Of a stretch of 64,000 nt of DNA, positions 23,353 through 32,214 are shown in pieces (position 1 is the stretch's first letter; every line of letters begins with the position of its first letter). The DNA is from Kitasatospora atroaurantiaca (GTDB taxonomy: Bacteria > Actinomycetota > Actinomycetes > Streptomycetales > Streptomycetaceae): assembly GCF_007828955.1 (NCBI RefSeq), contig NZ_VIVR01000001.1, forward strand, positions 2,356,001 through 2,420,000, read 5' to 3'. The notes under the pieces are model-generated. The model did no database searches. It saw only the letters and a program-made list of their open reading frames with translations, and was not told the origin of the DNA. The position numbers and the translations under genes are program-made.

Positions 23353-24291
23353 ATGAGTGCACCGAGACTGGCATTGATGTTTCCCGGCCAGGGCGCGCAG
23401 CGCCCCCGCATGGGCCGGCCCTGGGCGGACCGCCCGGCCTGGGCGGCCGTCGAGCGGGCCAGTGAGGTCAGCGGCGAGGATGTCGCCGCCCTGCTGCTGG
23501 ACGCCGACGAGGAGACCCTGCGGCGCACCGACAACGCCCAGCTGGCCACCTTCGTCCTGGAGTGGGTGATCCTCGGCGAGCTGCGCGAGGAGATCCCCAG
23601 CGTGGTCACCCCGGTGGCGTGCGCCGGCCACAGCCTGGGCGAGTACACCGCGCTCACCGCCGCCGGGGTGATCGGCTTCGACGACGCGGTACGGCTGGTG
23701 GCGGCCCGCGGGCGGGCCATGCGGAGCGCCTGCAGGACCGCCCCCGGCACCATGAGCGCCGTGCTCGGCCTGGACCTCGCCCCGCTGGAGGAGGCCGCTG
23801 CCGAGATCCGCGCCGAGGGCGGCCGGGTCTGGGTGGCCAACCTGAACTCGCCCCTGCAGGCCGTGATCTCCGGCGACCTGGACGGCGTCGCCCGCTGCGC
23901 CGAGGCCGCCGAGCGGCTCGGCGCCCTGCGCGTCCAGCCGCTCACCGTGGACGGCGCCTTCCACACCCCGCTGATGCTCTCCGCCCTGCCCGCCTTCGGC
24001 CGGGTCGTGGACTCGGTGGAGTTCGGCCCCGCCCGGGTCCCGGTGGTCGCCAACGTGGACGCCCGCCCGTACTGGAACCTCGCCCCCTGGCCCGAGCTGC
24101 TGAAGCACCAGGTGGTCAGCCCGGTGCGGTGGAGCGACTCGGTGCGCACGCTCGTCCGCGAGCTCGACTGCGATCTGCTGGTCGAGGTCGGTCCGGGCCG
24201 GGCGCTCGGCGGAATGGCGAAATCCATCGCGCCGGAGGTGCCCCGGCTCTCCGTCAGCGAGCCCGCGAAGCTTGCGCTGCTCCCTGCCTGA
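23353..24291 (+). CDS. Discrete malonyl-CoA:ACP acyltransferase
   Basis: A 312-residue FabD-fold acyltransferase. The active-site serine is Ser94 in AGHSLGEYTA and the catalytic His204 lies in GAFHTPLM; the G-AFH form matches malonyl-specific enzymes (xAFH). FPGQGAQ is at 10-16. Its role is to load malonyl units on the cluster ACP. Most type II PKS clusters borrow FabD from fatty-acid synthesis, so a dedicated AT points to a pathway that has to be insulated from primary metabolism. The ribosome site (AAAGGCAGCGAG) is weak. It is divergent from the ACP gene and precedes the CrtI-like gene by 57 nt. Confidence 0.92.
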   Translation: MSAPRLALMFPGQGAQRPRMGRPWADRPAWAAVERASEVSGEDVAALLLDADEETLRRTDNAQLATFVLEWVILGELREEIPSVVTPVACAGHSLGEYTALTAAGVIGFDDAVRLVAARGRAMRSACRTAPGTMSAVLGLDLAPLEEAAAEIRAEGGRVWVANLNSPLQAVISGDLDGVARCAEAAERLGALRVQPLTVDGAFHTPLMLSALPAFGRVVDSVEFGPARVPVVANVDARPYWNLAPWPELLKHQVVSPVRWSDSVRTLVRELDCDLLVEVGPGRALGGMAKSIAPEVPRLSVSEPAKLALLPA

Positions 24292-24348
24292 CGGTCCGTC
24301 ACATAACAGCCGGTCTTTTCCTGCACATTAATCGGGAGGGAATTCTCA

Positions 24349-25983
24349 ATGTCGGACGACAGCCGCTGGGATGCCGTTGTCATCGGGTCCGGAGTGGGCG
24401 GCCTGGTGTGCGCCGCATATCTGGCGGTTACCGGACGGCGGGTGCTGGTCCTGGAACAGGGCGCGGTGGCCGGCGGCAACAGCCACGTGTTCCGGCGCCG
24501 CCGTTCCTACGAGTTCGACGTGGGCCTGCACTATCTCGGCGACTGCGGCCCGGACGGCCTGCTCCCGGCGATCCTCGGCGGGCTCGGCCTCGACGGCCGG
24601 GTGCGCTACCTGCCGATGGACCAGGACGGCTTCGACCGGATCGTGCTGCCCGGGGTCTCGGTGGACGTCCCGGCCGACTGGGAGGCCTACCGGAAGCGTC
24701 TGGTGGCGGCGCTGCCGCAGGACGCGGCCGGGATCGCCGGGGCACTGGACGTGATCGCGGGCCTGGGCGAGGAGCGCCGCAGCGCGATCATCTCGGCGGC
24801 CGACATCCCGCTGGCCGAACTGCCCGAGCGGTCCCCGTACACCGTGTCCTGGGGGCGCCGCCTGCTCTCCGAACTCTTCGACCACCACGGCCTCTCGGCC
24901 CCGGCCCGTACCGCGCTGGCCGCGCTCTCGCCCAACTACGGCATGGGGCCCGAGCAGGCGACCGTGGCGATGCACGCGACGATGACCGACCACTACATCC
25001 GCGGCGCCTACTACCCCGAGGGCGGCGGCCAGATGCTCGCCGCCTCGCTGCTGGAGGTGATCCGGGCGTACGGGGGCGAGCTGCGCACCCGGAGCCGGGT
25101 GGAGAGGATCCTGGTGGAGGACCGCCGGGTGACCGGGGTCGGCCTGGCGGACGGCTCGGTGGTCCGCAGCGAGCTGGTGGTCTCCAACGCGGACTACCGC
25201 CGGACGGTGCTCGACCTGGTCGGCGCCGAGCACTTCCCGCGCAAGCTCGCGGCGAAGACCGGGGAGGCGGTCATGGCGCTGCCCTGGGCGACGGTGTACG
25301 TGGCGCTCGACACCGAGCTACCGGACCGTCCCAACGCCAACCTCTGGTGGTACCGGGGCGAGGACATCTCGGCCTACTACCGGCAGCTGGCCGCCGACGA
25401 GCTCTACCCGATCCCGTTCGTCTTCGCCTCGTACGCCTCGCTCAAGGACCCGCACGCACGCCACCTCCGCCCGCCGGGCCACAGCAACTTCCAGCTGATG
25501 ACGCTCTGCCCGCCCGGGTACCGGCGCTGGGGTGTGGAGAACGGCCCGGCCGACGGCGGGAGTTACCGCCGGGAGGAGGTCTACCGAGCCGAGAAGGAGC
25601 GGCTGACCGAGGCCGTCCTCGATGCAGCCGAGGAGGCGATGGGGCCGTTCCGCAGCCACATCACGCACCTGGAGACGGCGACGCCGCTGACCCAGGAGCG
25701 GTACACCCTCTCCACCGGCGGCACGCCGTTCGGGATGGCGGAGTGGGGCGGGCCCGGCGGCCGCCCCGACACCCGCACCTTCATCGAGGGTCTGCACGTG
25801 GTGGGGGCCAACACCCGCTACGGCAACGGGATCACGGGTGTCGCGGTGAGCGGCATCGCCTGCGCGGCACAGATCCTCGAGGAGCGCCTGATGCACGAGG
25901 TGCACTCAGGACGGGTGCTCGGCGACCCCGCCCGGCTGCCGGACCGGCCGGCCGACTGGGATCCCCTGGCCGTCTCCCGCTGA
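24349..25983 (+). CDS. CrtI/phytoene-desaturase-like FAD oxidoreductase
   Basis: A 544-residue flavoprotein. The N-terminal dinucleotide-binding motif is VVIGSGVGGLVCAAYLA, with LEQGAVAGGNSHVF following. The C-terminal FAD motif is GLHVVGANTRYGNGITGVAVSG. The fold is that of carotenoid desaturases, CrtISO isomerases and retinol saturases. In cinnamoyl-lipid clusters such as kitacinnamycin a phytoene-dehydrogenase-like enzyme completes ring aromatisation of a polyene made by a highly reducing type II PKS, so polyene dehydrogenation or E/Z isomerisation is the likely role here. No phytoene synthase or other carotenoid gene is nearby, which argues against carotenoid metabolism. ATG at 24349 follows GGGAGGG. 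It is co-directional with the AT gene and ends at a strong terminator. Confidence 0.87.
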   Translation: MSDDSRWDAVVIGSGVGGLVCAAYLAVTGRRVLVLEQGAVAGGNSHVFRRRRSYEFDVGLHYLGDCGPDGLLPAILGGLGLDGRVRYLPMDQDGFDRIVLPGVSVDVPADWEAYRKRLVAALPQDAAGIAGALDVIAGLGEERRSAIISAADIPLAELPERSPYTVSWGRRLLSELFDHHGLSAPARTALAALSPNYGMGPEQATVAMHATMTDHYIRGAYYPEGGGQMLAASLLEVIRAYGGELRTRSRVERILVEDRRVTGVGLADGSVVRSELVVSNADYRRTVLDLVGAEHFPRKLAAKTGEAVMALPWATVYVALDTELPDRPNANLWWYRGEDISAYYRQLAADELYPIPFVFASYASLKDPHARHLRPPGHSNFQLMTLCPPGYRRWGVENGPADGGSYRREEVYRAEKERLTEAVLDAAEEAMGPFRSHITHLETATPLTQERYTLSTGGTPFGMAEWGGPGGRPDTRTFIEGLHVVGANTRYGNGITGVAVSGIACAAQILEERLMHEVHSGRVLGDPARLPDRPADWDPLAVSR

Positions 25984-26016
25984 CCGGCGGGCCCCGCATG
26001 GCACCACATGGCACCG

Positions 26017-26057
26017 CATGGCCCTGCCGCCCGGTTCTCCAGGGCGGCAGGGCCATG
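26017..26057 (+). terminator. Terminator at the right end of the cluster
   Basis: A 16-bp perfect stem (26017-26032 with 26042-26057). Just before it, GCATGGCACC-ACATGGCACC-GCATGG forms a short 10-bp direct repeat (25996-26020). Confidence 0.85.
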
Positions 26058-26088
26058 CTGACGTCAACCACCGATCATTGACGCCTAG

Positions 26089-26118
26089 TTGCTACGCGAA
26101 TGTCTCAACTCGTAGAAT
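26089..26118 (+). promoter_or_regulatory. Candidate promoter of the NmrA-like gene
   Basis: TTGCTA and TAGAAT are spaced 18 bp apart, 39 bp before the start codon, in a local AT-rich patch. Confidence 0.35.
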
Positions 26119-26156
26119 TAAGGCGTCTTTTCTGACGCGAGTCTGAGGAGGTCCTC

Positions 26157-26792
26157 ATGCGGATCACCGTGCTGGGCGCCGGGGGCGCCACCGGTCTTCG
26201 AATCGTCAACCTCCTTGTGGCAAAGGGGCTTTCACCGTTCGCGGCAGTCAGAACGCCGAGCCAGGGTGCCCGGCTCAGGGCCTGCGGTGCGGAGTCCGCG
26301 GTGATCGATGTCACCGCTTCCGCCTCGGAGTTGGAGCGGTCCTTCGCGGGGACGGACGTGGTGCTCAACGCCGCCGCCGCCCGTAACGTCCTGCATGCCA
26401 AGGAGGTCGACCGCGACGGCGTGATCGCCGCGATCGGCGCGGCGCAGCGAGCCGGGGTCACCCGCTGGGTGCAGGTCTCGATGGCCGGTGTCGACGACGT
26501 GACCCGGCTCCCCGGCGTCCTGCGCGAGGTGGGCCTCGCCAAACAGGAGGCCGACGACTTCCTCGCCTGCTCCGAACTGGCCTGGACGGTCGTCCGTCCG
26601 CCCTGGCTCACCGAGACCGCGGGGACGGGCCGGATCGCGGTCCGGGGCATCGGCGACGGCCGGCTCTCCCGGGACGACCTGGCGGCCGTGGTGGTCGACT
26701 CGATCGGCCAACCGACCACCCACCGGCGGATGTTCGAGGTCGGCGGCGGGGCGGTACCGATCGGCACCGCCCTCGCCGGCCTCGCCGGTTAG
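26157..26792 (+). CDS. NmrA/YtfG-like NAD(P)-binding oxidoreductase
   Basis: A 211-residue atypical short-chain dehydrogenase. The Rossmann motif is VLGAGGATG at 5-13; AAVRTP marks the NADP-type second strand, and WTVVRPPWLTE the NmrA-like region. It lacks the Tyr-xxx-Lys catalytic pair, as is usual in this group. The ribosome site GAGGAGG is ideal. It lies outside the cluster terminator and converges with the next response regulator, so I treat it as a flanking gene, possibly a redox or quinone-linked sensor. Substrate unknown. Confidence 0.8.
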   Translation: MRITVLGAGGATGLRIVNLLVAKGLSPFAAVRTPSQGARLRACGAESAVIDVTASASELERSFAGTDVVLNAAAARNVLHAKEVDRDGVIAAIGAAQRAGVTRWVQVSMAGVDDVTRLPGVLREVGLAKQEADDFLACSELAWTVVRPPWLTETAGTGRIAVRGIGDGRLSRDDLAAVVVDSIGQPTTHRRMFEVGGGAVPIGTALAGLAG

Positions 26793-27439
26793 CCGCCGGC
26801 CAGGCCCTGCTGGATCGCCAGCACCGCAAGCCGGACCCGGTTCGGGCTGTCGGTCTTGGTCATCAGGTTCGACACATGGGTCTTCACCGTGGTCACCCCG
26901 ATGTGCATCCGCTCGGCGATCTCGGTGTTGGAGAGCCCCTCCGCGACCAGCCGGAGCACCACCTGCTCACGCTCGGTGAAGTGCACGGTCTCGCGCCGCC
27001 GGTCACCCTCGCCGTTCCAGTTCGAGGAGGCCCTGGCCACCACCCGGTGCAGCACGGTGGGGCTGTACGGGCTCTCGCCCGCCGCCGCCCGGCGGATCGC
27101 GTCGAGCACCGACGACGGCGAGACGTCCTTGGCCAGGAAGCCGCAGGCACCCGCGCTGAGCGCCGGGTAGAGCCGGTCGTCGTCGTCGAAGGTGGTCAGC
27201 ACCACCACCCGCGTCGCGGGCCGGACCTGGAGGATCTGGCGGGTCGCGGTGATGCCGTCGGTCCCGGGCATGTGCAGGTCCATCAGCACCACGTCCGGCT
27301 GCAGCCGTTCGGCCAGCCGCAGCGCCTCCGCACCGTTCACCGCCTCCCCGGCCACCGTGATGTCCGGCGTGGACTCGCAGAGCATCCGTACGCCCGCCCG
27401 GACCAGGTGCTGGTCGTCGGCGATCAGCACACTGATCAC
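26789..27439 (-). CDS. NarL-family response regulator 2
   Basis: A 216-residue response regulator: acidic pair D8-D9, phospho-acceptor Asp54 in VVLMDLHMPG, Lys in GFLAKD, and the LuxR helix-turn-helix at about 150-205 (EREQVVLRLVAEGLSNTEIAERMHIGVTTVKTHVSNLM). The start is GTG at 27439, overlapping the kinase TGA by 4 bp. Its 3' end overlaps the convergent NmrA-like gene by 4 bp. With the kinase it probably controls the neighbouring divergent membrane-protein / MMPL operon, as is common for such pairs. Confidence 0.93.
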   Translation of the reverse strand: MISVLIADDQHLVRAGVRMLCESTPDITVAGEAVNGAEALRLAERLQPDVVLMDLHMPGTDGITATRQILQVRPATRVVVLTTFDDDDRLYPALSAGACGFLAKDVSPSSVLDAIRRAAAGESPYSPTVLHRVVARASSNWNGEGDRRRETVHFTEREQVVLRLVAEGLSNTEIAERMHIGVTTVKTHVSNLMTKTDSPNRVRLAVLAIQQGLAGG

Positions 27440-28677
27440 GGTCGCCTCCTGTCCGTCGTGGCCGCGCCCGAACCCGAGGCGGGCAGGCTCGCGGTGAGCC
27501 GCCAGCCTCCGGGGATCTTCCCCGCGTCGATGGTGCCACCGACCAGCGCGACCCGCTCGCGCATCCCGAGCAGCCCGTACCCGGTGCCGTCCTGCTCCGG
27601 CATGCCGAGGCCGTTCAGCCCGCCCGGTCGGGGCAGGTCGTTCTCCAGGTCCAGCTGCAAGGTCCCCTCCTCCATCGCCACCCGGAGCCGGACCTTGGCG
27701 TACGGCCCGGCGTGCTTGGTCACATTGGCCAGCCCCTCCTGGACCAGCCTCAGCACGGTCAGACTGCGGATCGCGTCCAGTTCGGCGATCTGCAGGCCGA
27801 TCTCGGCCTCGATCGTCAGCCCCGCCTGCCGGGACTGCTCCACCACGCCCTGCACGGTGGCCGGCAGGTCGGTGGTCTCGGCGAGCAGCGGGGCGAGGTG
27901 GTCGGCGGCCGGGTCGCGCAGCGCGGTGAGCAGCCGCCGCAGGTCGGTGAGCGCGGTGGTGGCGCTGGCGTGCACGTCGTCCAGCACCTCGGCGAGCCGC
28001 TGGTCGGTCCGCGGCAGGACGTGCCGCGCCACGCCGACCCGGAGCACGGTCGAGGCCAGATGGTGCGCCACCATGTCGTGCAACTCGCGGGCGATCGCGG
28101 CGCGTTCACCCATCCTGGCGCCCCACTCGGCGAGGTCCCGGCTGTGCTCGGCCTCGCGGGCCCTCTCCTGGGCGGTACGAGCGGCCGCCTCCGCGGAACG
28201 GATGTAGCCGGCCAGCAGCACCGGCACGCTGACGATCACCGCCGCGCGGTAGAGCGCCGAGCCGATGCCCTCCACCGTGGCGGCGGCGGAGACCAGTTGG
28301 GCCGCCATCAGGGCCGTCCCGGCCACCACGGTCGGCCGGCCCCACCGGCGTGCCGCCAGCTCGAAGAGCGCGGCGCTGGCTCCGACCTTCACCTCGACCA
28401 TCACGGCCGGTGCGTACAGCTCCGCCAGCGCCAGCATCCCCGCCTGGCCCAGCACGACCGGTAACGGCCGGAACCCCGCGAGCGAGGCGAGCACCAGCAC
28501 CCCGAGGCCGACGAACCAGTCCATCGCCCCCAGCTCGGCGGGCCTGCGCAGGAGCAGCAGATACCCCAGGCCGAAGGCCACCAGCGCAAGCCGCATCGGC
28601 CCGAACCGGCGGCCGAAGAGACGTCCCATCCACTCCCGCACCACACGTGAGACTGTACGGCGGTCAGCGCGCTTCAT
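27436..28677 (-). CDS. Membrane sensor histidine kinase (HisKA_3 type)
   Basis: A 413-residue kinase with four to six hydrophobic helices at about 30-155 and almost no extracytoplasmic loop, so it is an intramembrane-sensing type. The phospho-acceptor is His200 in IARELHDMVAHHL; the HATPase domain ends GYGLLGMRERVALVGGTIDAG. ATG at 28677 follows GGGGGAGG. It is coupled to the response regulator and divergent from the MMPL operon. DesK-like kinases of this layout often sense membrane stress or lipophilic compounds, which would fit control of an exporter. Confidence 0.92.
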   Translation of the reverse strand: MKRADRRTVSRVVREWMGRLFGRRFGPMRLALVAFGLGYLLLLRRPAELGAMDWFVGLGVLVLASLAGFRPLPVVLGQAGMLALAELYAPAVMVEVKVGASAALFELAARRWGRPTVVAGTALMAAQLVSAAATVEGIGSALYRAAVIVSVPVLLAGYIRSAEAAARTAQERAREAEHSRDLAEWGARMGERAAIARELHDMVAHHLASTVLRVGVARHVLPRTDQRLAEVLDDVHASATTALTDLRRLLTALRDPAADHLAPLLAETTDLPATVQGVVEQSRQAGLTIEAEIGLQIAELDAIRSLTVLRLVQEGLANVTKHAGPYAKVRLRVAMEEGTLQLDLENDLPRPGGLNGLGMPEQDGTGYGLLGMRERVALVGGTIDAGKIPGGWRLTASLPASGSGAATTDRRRP

Positions 28678-28797
28678 GATCCTCCCCCAGAGGGAGGAGC
28701 GATCTCCTCCTTCAGGCCGCCGGAGCACGTCCAGGTGGCCGGGAGGTCCGACCGGTCGCCCGAGGCCACGGCTCCATCCTGCCGGAACCCTGGATTC

Positions 28798-29292
28798 ATG
28801 ACCAAGGCTCATGCCGGTGGCGTCCCGGCCAATGTGGCGCTGCTCCCTCTTGCGGCCGAGGACGACCGCACCGGTTCCGGGCGGGCCCACGGCCGGGCCC
28901 GGCGGCCGTTCGCCGGGTACGTCTTCGCGCTCTCCGCGCTGGTGATCGCCGTCTGGACGGTGATGGTCGGCTTCTACGCCGAGCCGGACCGCCGGGTGCT
29001 CTGGGTCGGCTTCAACAGCCTGGTGACCGTCACCATGCTGCTGGCCGCCCGGCTCGCGCTGCGGCGCGACTCCCGGGTCGGCCTGGTCGCCGCCGGACTC
29101 GCCGTCTTCATGGTCACCGACCTGTGGTTCGACGTGGCCACCGCGCCCTCGGACTACCTGCCGATGGCGCTGCTCACCGCCGCGACGCTGGAACTGCCCT
29201 ACGCGGTGGGCTGTGTGCTCTTCGCCCTGCGGGTGCACCGCCGCACCACCGGCACGCCTCTCTCCCCATCCCCCGAAGGAGTCTTCAAGTGA
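28798..29292 (+). CDS. Small membrane protein coupled to the MMPL exporter
   Basis: A 164-residue protein with four predicted helices (FAGYVFALSALVIAVWTVMVG, LVTVTMLLAARLAL, VGLVAAGLAVFMVTDLWF and LPMALLTAATLELPYAVGCVLFAL). I do not recognise a named family. No strong ribosome site precedes the ATG at 28798. Its TGA overlaps the GTG of the MMPL gene (GTGA), so the two are co-translated and it may be an accessory subunit of that exporter. Confidence 0.75.
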   Translation: MTKAHAGGVPANVALLPLAAEDDRTGSGRAHGRARRPFAGYVFALSALVIAVWTVMVGFYAEPDRRVLWVGFNSLVTVTMLLAARLALRRDSRVGLVAAGLAVFMVTDLWFDVATAPSDYLPMALLTAATLELPYAVGCVLFALRVHRRTTGTPLSPSPEGVFK

Positions 29293-31481
29293 TCGCGTCA
29301 ATCGGGAGGTTCGCCGCCGCGCACCGGCGATGGGTCATCATCGGTGCCGTCCTGTTCACCCTGGTGGCCGGCGGCTGGGGCACCACGGTGTTCGGCGCCA
29401 TCACGGGCGGGGCCGGGTTCGACGACCCGGCCAGCCAGTCCTCGAAGGCCGACAAGGTGCTCGCAGGGCCGCTCGGCCGCCAGGCCGACGACGTCGTGGT
29501 GCTCTACCGCAGCACCGACCGGCCGGTCACCGACCCGGCCCTCGCCGGGCCGATCCAGTCGGCCGTGGCCGCCGTGCCCCGCACCGACCTCGACCGGGTG
29601 GACACCTACTGGTCGACCGGCAACAACCCGGACTTCCTCAGCAAGGACGGCCACTCCACCTATGTGGCGCTGCAGTTCAAGTCCTCGGACGACCAGGAGC
29701 GCGTCAAGGCGCTGCAGGCCATCGAGGAGAAGTTCAAGGTCCCCGGCACGGAGGTCCGCTTCGGCGGCATCACCGCGATGACCGAACAGGTCAACGGGCT
29801 GACCGGCAAGGACATCGGGCGGGCCGAGATGCTCTCGGTGCCGCTCCTGCTGATCCTGCTGGTGTTCATCTTCCGCAGCGCGGTCGCGGCCTCCCTCCCG
29901 CTGGCCGTCGGAGCGGTGGTGGCACTGGGTTCCTTCGCCGTGCTCCGGGTGCTCACCCTCTTCGTGGACATCTCCAGCAGCGTGATCAACGTGATCACCA
30001 TCCTCGGGCTCGGACTGGCCATCGACTACGCCCTGTTCATGGTGAACCGGTTTCGTGAGGAACTGGCAGCGGGAGCGTCGGTAGACCTCGCGGTCGAGCG
30101 GACCAGCGCCACCGCAGGCCGTACGGTGGCCTTCTCCGGCCTCGCGGTCGCCATCTCCTTCGCAAGCCTGACGCTCTTCCCCTCCCGCTTCCTGAGCTCG
30201 ATGGGCTACGCGGCGGTCTCCGTGGTCGCCTTCGCGGTGATCGGCTCGCTCACCCTGCTGCCCGCGCTGCTCCACCTCACCGGACACCGCATCAACTCCT
30301 GGCGGGTGCCGATGCCCTGGGACCGCAGGAACGCGCCGCCCCGGCTGGAGATCGAGGGCCGGTGGTACCGGACGGCCAAGGCGGTGATGCGCCGCCCGCT
30401 GCTGACCACGCTCGCCGTGGTGGCGCTGCTGATCGGGCTGGGCGCACCGTTCCTGGGCGTCAACTGGGCCCGTCCCGGTGACTGGGTGCTGCCCAGCAGC
30501 TCGGACGCCCGGGTGGTCACCCAGCAGCTCGGCACGGACTTCAGGCAGGACCCGACCAAGACGATCACCGCCGTGGTCGCCCTCCCGGGCCCGGCGAGCG
30601 GCTCGACCGGCCCGCTGGGCGAGTACGCCGCCCGGCTCGACTCCGTCCCCGGCGTGACCGGTGCCACGGTGACCAACACCCAGGACAACCTGGCCCGGAT
30701 CACCGCCCACTACTCGATGGACCCGATGTCGCGGGACGCCCGCACCATGGTCGACGAACTGCGCTCCCAGACCCCGCCGGACGGTGCCACCGCACAGTTC
30801 ACCGGTATGCCGGCCTCCCGGGTGGACATCGTCGACATGATCGGCGCCCGGGTGCCGTGGATGGCGCTGTTCGTCGCCGTGGTCTCCTCGCTGGTGCTCT
30901 TCCTGGCCTTCGGCTCGGTGACGATCCCGCTCAAGTCCGTTCTGCTGAACCTGCTTTCGCTCTCGGCGGCGTTCGGCGCGATCAAGCTGATCTTCCAGGA
31001 CGGGCATCTGCACGACCTGCTGGGCTTCACCCCGATCGGCGCGATCGACGCCAACTTCCCGGTGCTGATCGTGGCCATCGCCTTCGGCCTGGCGATGGAC
31101 TACGAGGTCTTCCTTCTCTCCCGGATCAAGGAGAGCTACGACCGCAACAACGACCCCGGCGAGTCCATCGCCCTCGGCCTCCAGCGCACCGGGAAGATCA
31201 TCACAAGTGCCGCCCTGCTGCTGGTGGTCGTCGTCTGCGGCTTCCTGACCTCCTCGATCGCCTTCATGCAGATGATCGGCGTCGGCCTGGTCATCGCCAT
31301 CGTGGTGGACGCGACCCTGGTCCGGGCCGTGCTCGTCCCCGCGACGATGAAGCTGCTCGGCCACCGGGCCTGGTGGGCGCCGGCGCCCCTGAAGCGGATC
31401 TGGCGGCGCGTCAACCTTGCACACGGGGACGAGGTTTCGACCCCGACCGCCGCCCTCGTCGAGGAGCCGGTGAACGGCTGA
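29289..31481 (+). CDS. MMPL/RND-family lipid or drug exporter
   Basis: A 730-residue transporter of the MmpL type. Two homologous halves each have one N-terminal helix (8-30; 375-395), a large extracytoplasmic domain and a five-helix bundle. Proton-relay Asp/Tyr pairs are seen as GLAIDYALFMVNRF in the first half and GLAMDYEVFLLSRIKE in the second. The start is GTG at 29289 after AAGGAG at 8 nt. It likely exports lipids or hydrophobic compounds using the proton gradient. It is coupled to the small membrane protein upstream and followed by a TetR gene, with a two-component system diverging; both are plausible regulators. Confidence 0.92.
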   Translation: MIASIGRFAAAHRRWVIIGAVLFTLVAGGWGTTVFGAITGGAGFDDPASQSSKADKVLAGPLGRQADDVVVLYRSTDRPVTDPALAGPIQSAVAAVPRTDLDRVDTYWSTGNNPDFLSKDGHSTYVALQFKSSDDQERVKALQAIEEKFKVPGTEVRFGGITAMTEQVNGLTGKDIGRAEMLSVPLLLILLVFIFRSAVAASLPLAVGAVVALGSFAVLRVLTLFVDISSSVINVITILGLGLAIDYALFMVNRFREELAAGASVDLAVERTSATAGRTVAFSGLAVAISFASLTLFPSRFLSSMGYAAVSVVAFAVIGSLTLLPALLHLTGHRINSWRVPMPWDRRNAPPRLEIEGRWYRTAKAVMRRPLLTTLAVVALLIGLGAPFLGVNWARPGDWVLPSSSDARVVTQQLGTDFRQDPTKTITAVVALPGPASGSTGPLGEYAARLDSVPGVTGATVTNTQDNLARITAHYSMDPMSRDARTMVDELRSQTPPDGATAQFTGMPASRVDIVDMIGARVPWMALFVAVVSSLVLFLAFGSVTIPLKSVLLNLLSLSAAFGAIKLIFQDGHLHDLLGFTPIGAIDANFPVLIVAIAFGLAMDYEVFLLSRIKESYDRNNDPGESIALGLQRTGKIITSAALLLVVVVCGFLTSSIAFMQMIGVGLVIAIVVDATLVRAVLVPATMKLLGHRAWWAPAPLKRIWRRVNLAHGDEVSTPTAALVEEPVNG

Positions 31482-31578
31482 CGGAATCGTTGGCCGAGCG
31501 GCCGCCTGACCTGCGCCTCTCCACCCGTTCCGAACGTGCTGCCGAGGTAGTCTGCTGACTCGGCACACGGGAGGCGTG

Positions 31579-32181
31579 ATGGAGCAGCGCGGGCAGGCGG
31601 CTGCTCGGGGGCGGCGCGCGCTGCGCGCGGACTCCGAGCGGACGGTCCGGACGATTCTGGCCGCGGCGGAACGGGTGCTCCGCAAGGACCCGGCGGCGAC
31701 CATAGAGCAGATCGCCGCGGAGGCCGGGGTGGCCAGGACCACCGTCCACCGCCGCTTCGCCACCCGGGAGGCCCTGATCGAGGCACTGGGAGCCTGGGCC
31801 ACCAGGCAGTTCGCGGACGCCATCGACAGCAGCCGGCCCGAGCAGCTGCCACCGCTGGTGGCGCTCTACCAGGTGACGGTCAACGTCCTTGAGGTGAAGA
31901 TCAGTTGGGGGTACGGCATGGGCCGGCCGGCCGGCGTAGATCCGGAGAGCGACCGCATCAGGGCCGAGATCCTGGCCCGCTGCGACCAGCTGTTCCGCCG
32001 CGCCCAGCAGGCCGGGCTGCTCCGCCCCGACGTCGACCTCGACTGGCTGCGCCGGGTCTACTACGTCCTGATCGGCGAGGCCGTCGAGGGGGACGGCGCC
32101 GGCCGGAGCCCGGCCGAGCTGGCCTCCCTGGTGATGGACACCCTGCTGCGCGGAGCCGGGGCCAACCCCTCGCCTCTGTGA
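31579..32181 (+). CDS. TetR-family regulator
   Basis: A 200-residue regulator. The TetR helix-turn-helix is at about 38-60 (TIEQIAAEAGVARTTVHRRFATREALIEAL), followed by a helical ligand domain. ATG at 31579 follows GGGAGG at 4 nt. It lies 97 bp downstream of the MMPL gene on the same strand, so repression of that exporter is likely. It does not show features that would mark it as an ArpA-type butyrolactone receptor, and it is 18 kb from the AfsA-like gene. Confidence 0.88.
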   Translation: MEQRGQAAARGRRALRADSERTVRTILAAAERVLRKDPAATIEQIAAEAGVARTTVHRRFATREALIEALGAWATRQFADAIDSSRPEQLPPLVALYQVTVNVLEVKISWGYGMGRPAGVDPESDRIRAEILARCDQLFRRAQQAGLLRPDVDLDWLRRVYYVLIGEAVEGDGAGRSPAELASLVMDTLLRGAGANPSPL

Positions 32182-32214
32182 AGGAGTTGGCCCCGGAAGC
32201 CGGCCCGCGTGGGG

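Noticed and set aside
31579..32181. TetR protein as the butyrolactone receptor for the AfsA locus
   Set aside because: It is 18 kb away, sits directly behind an MMPL exporter and shows no receptor-specific feature by eye.
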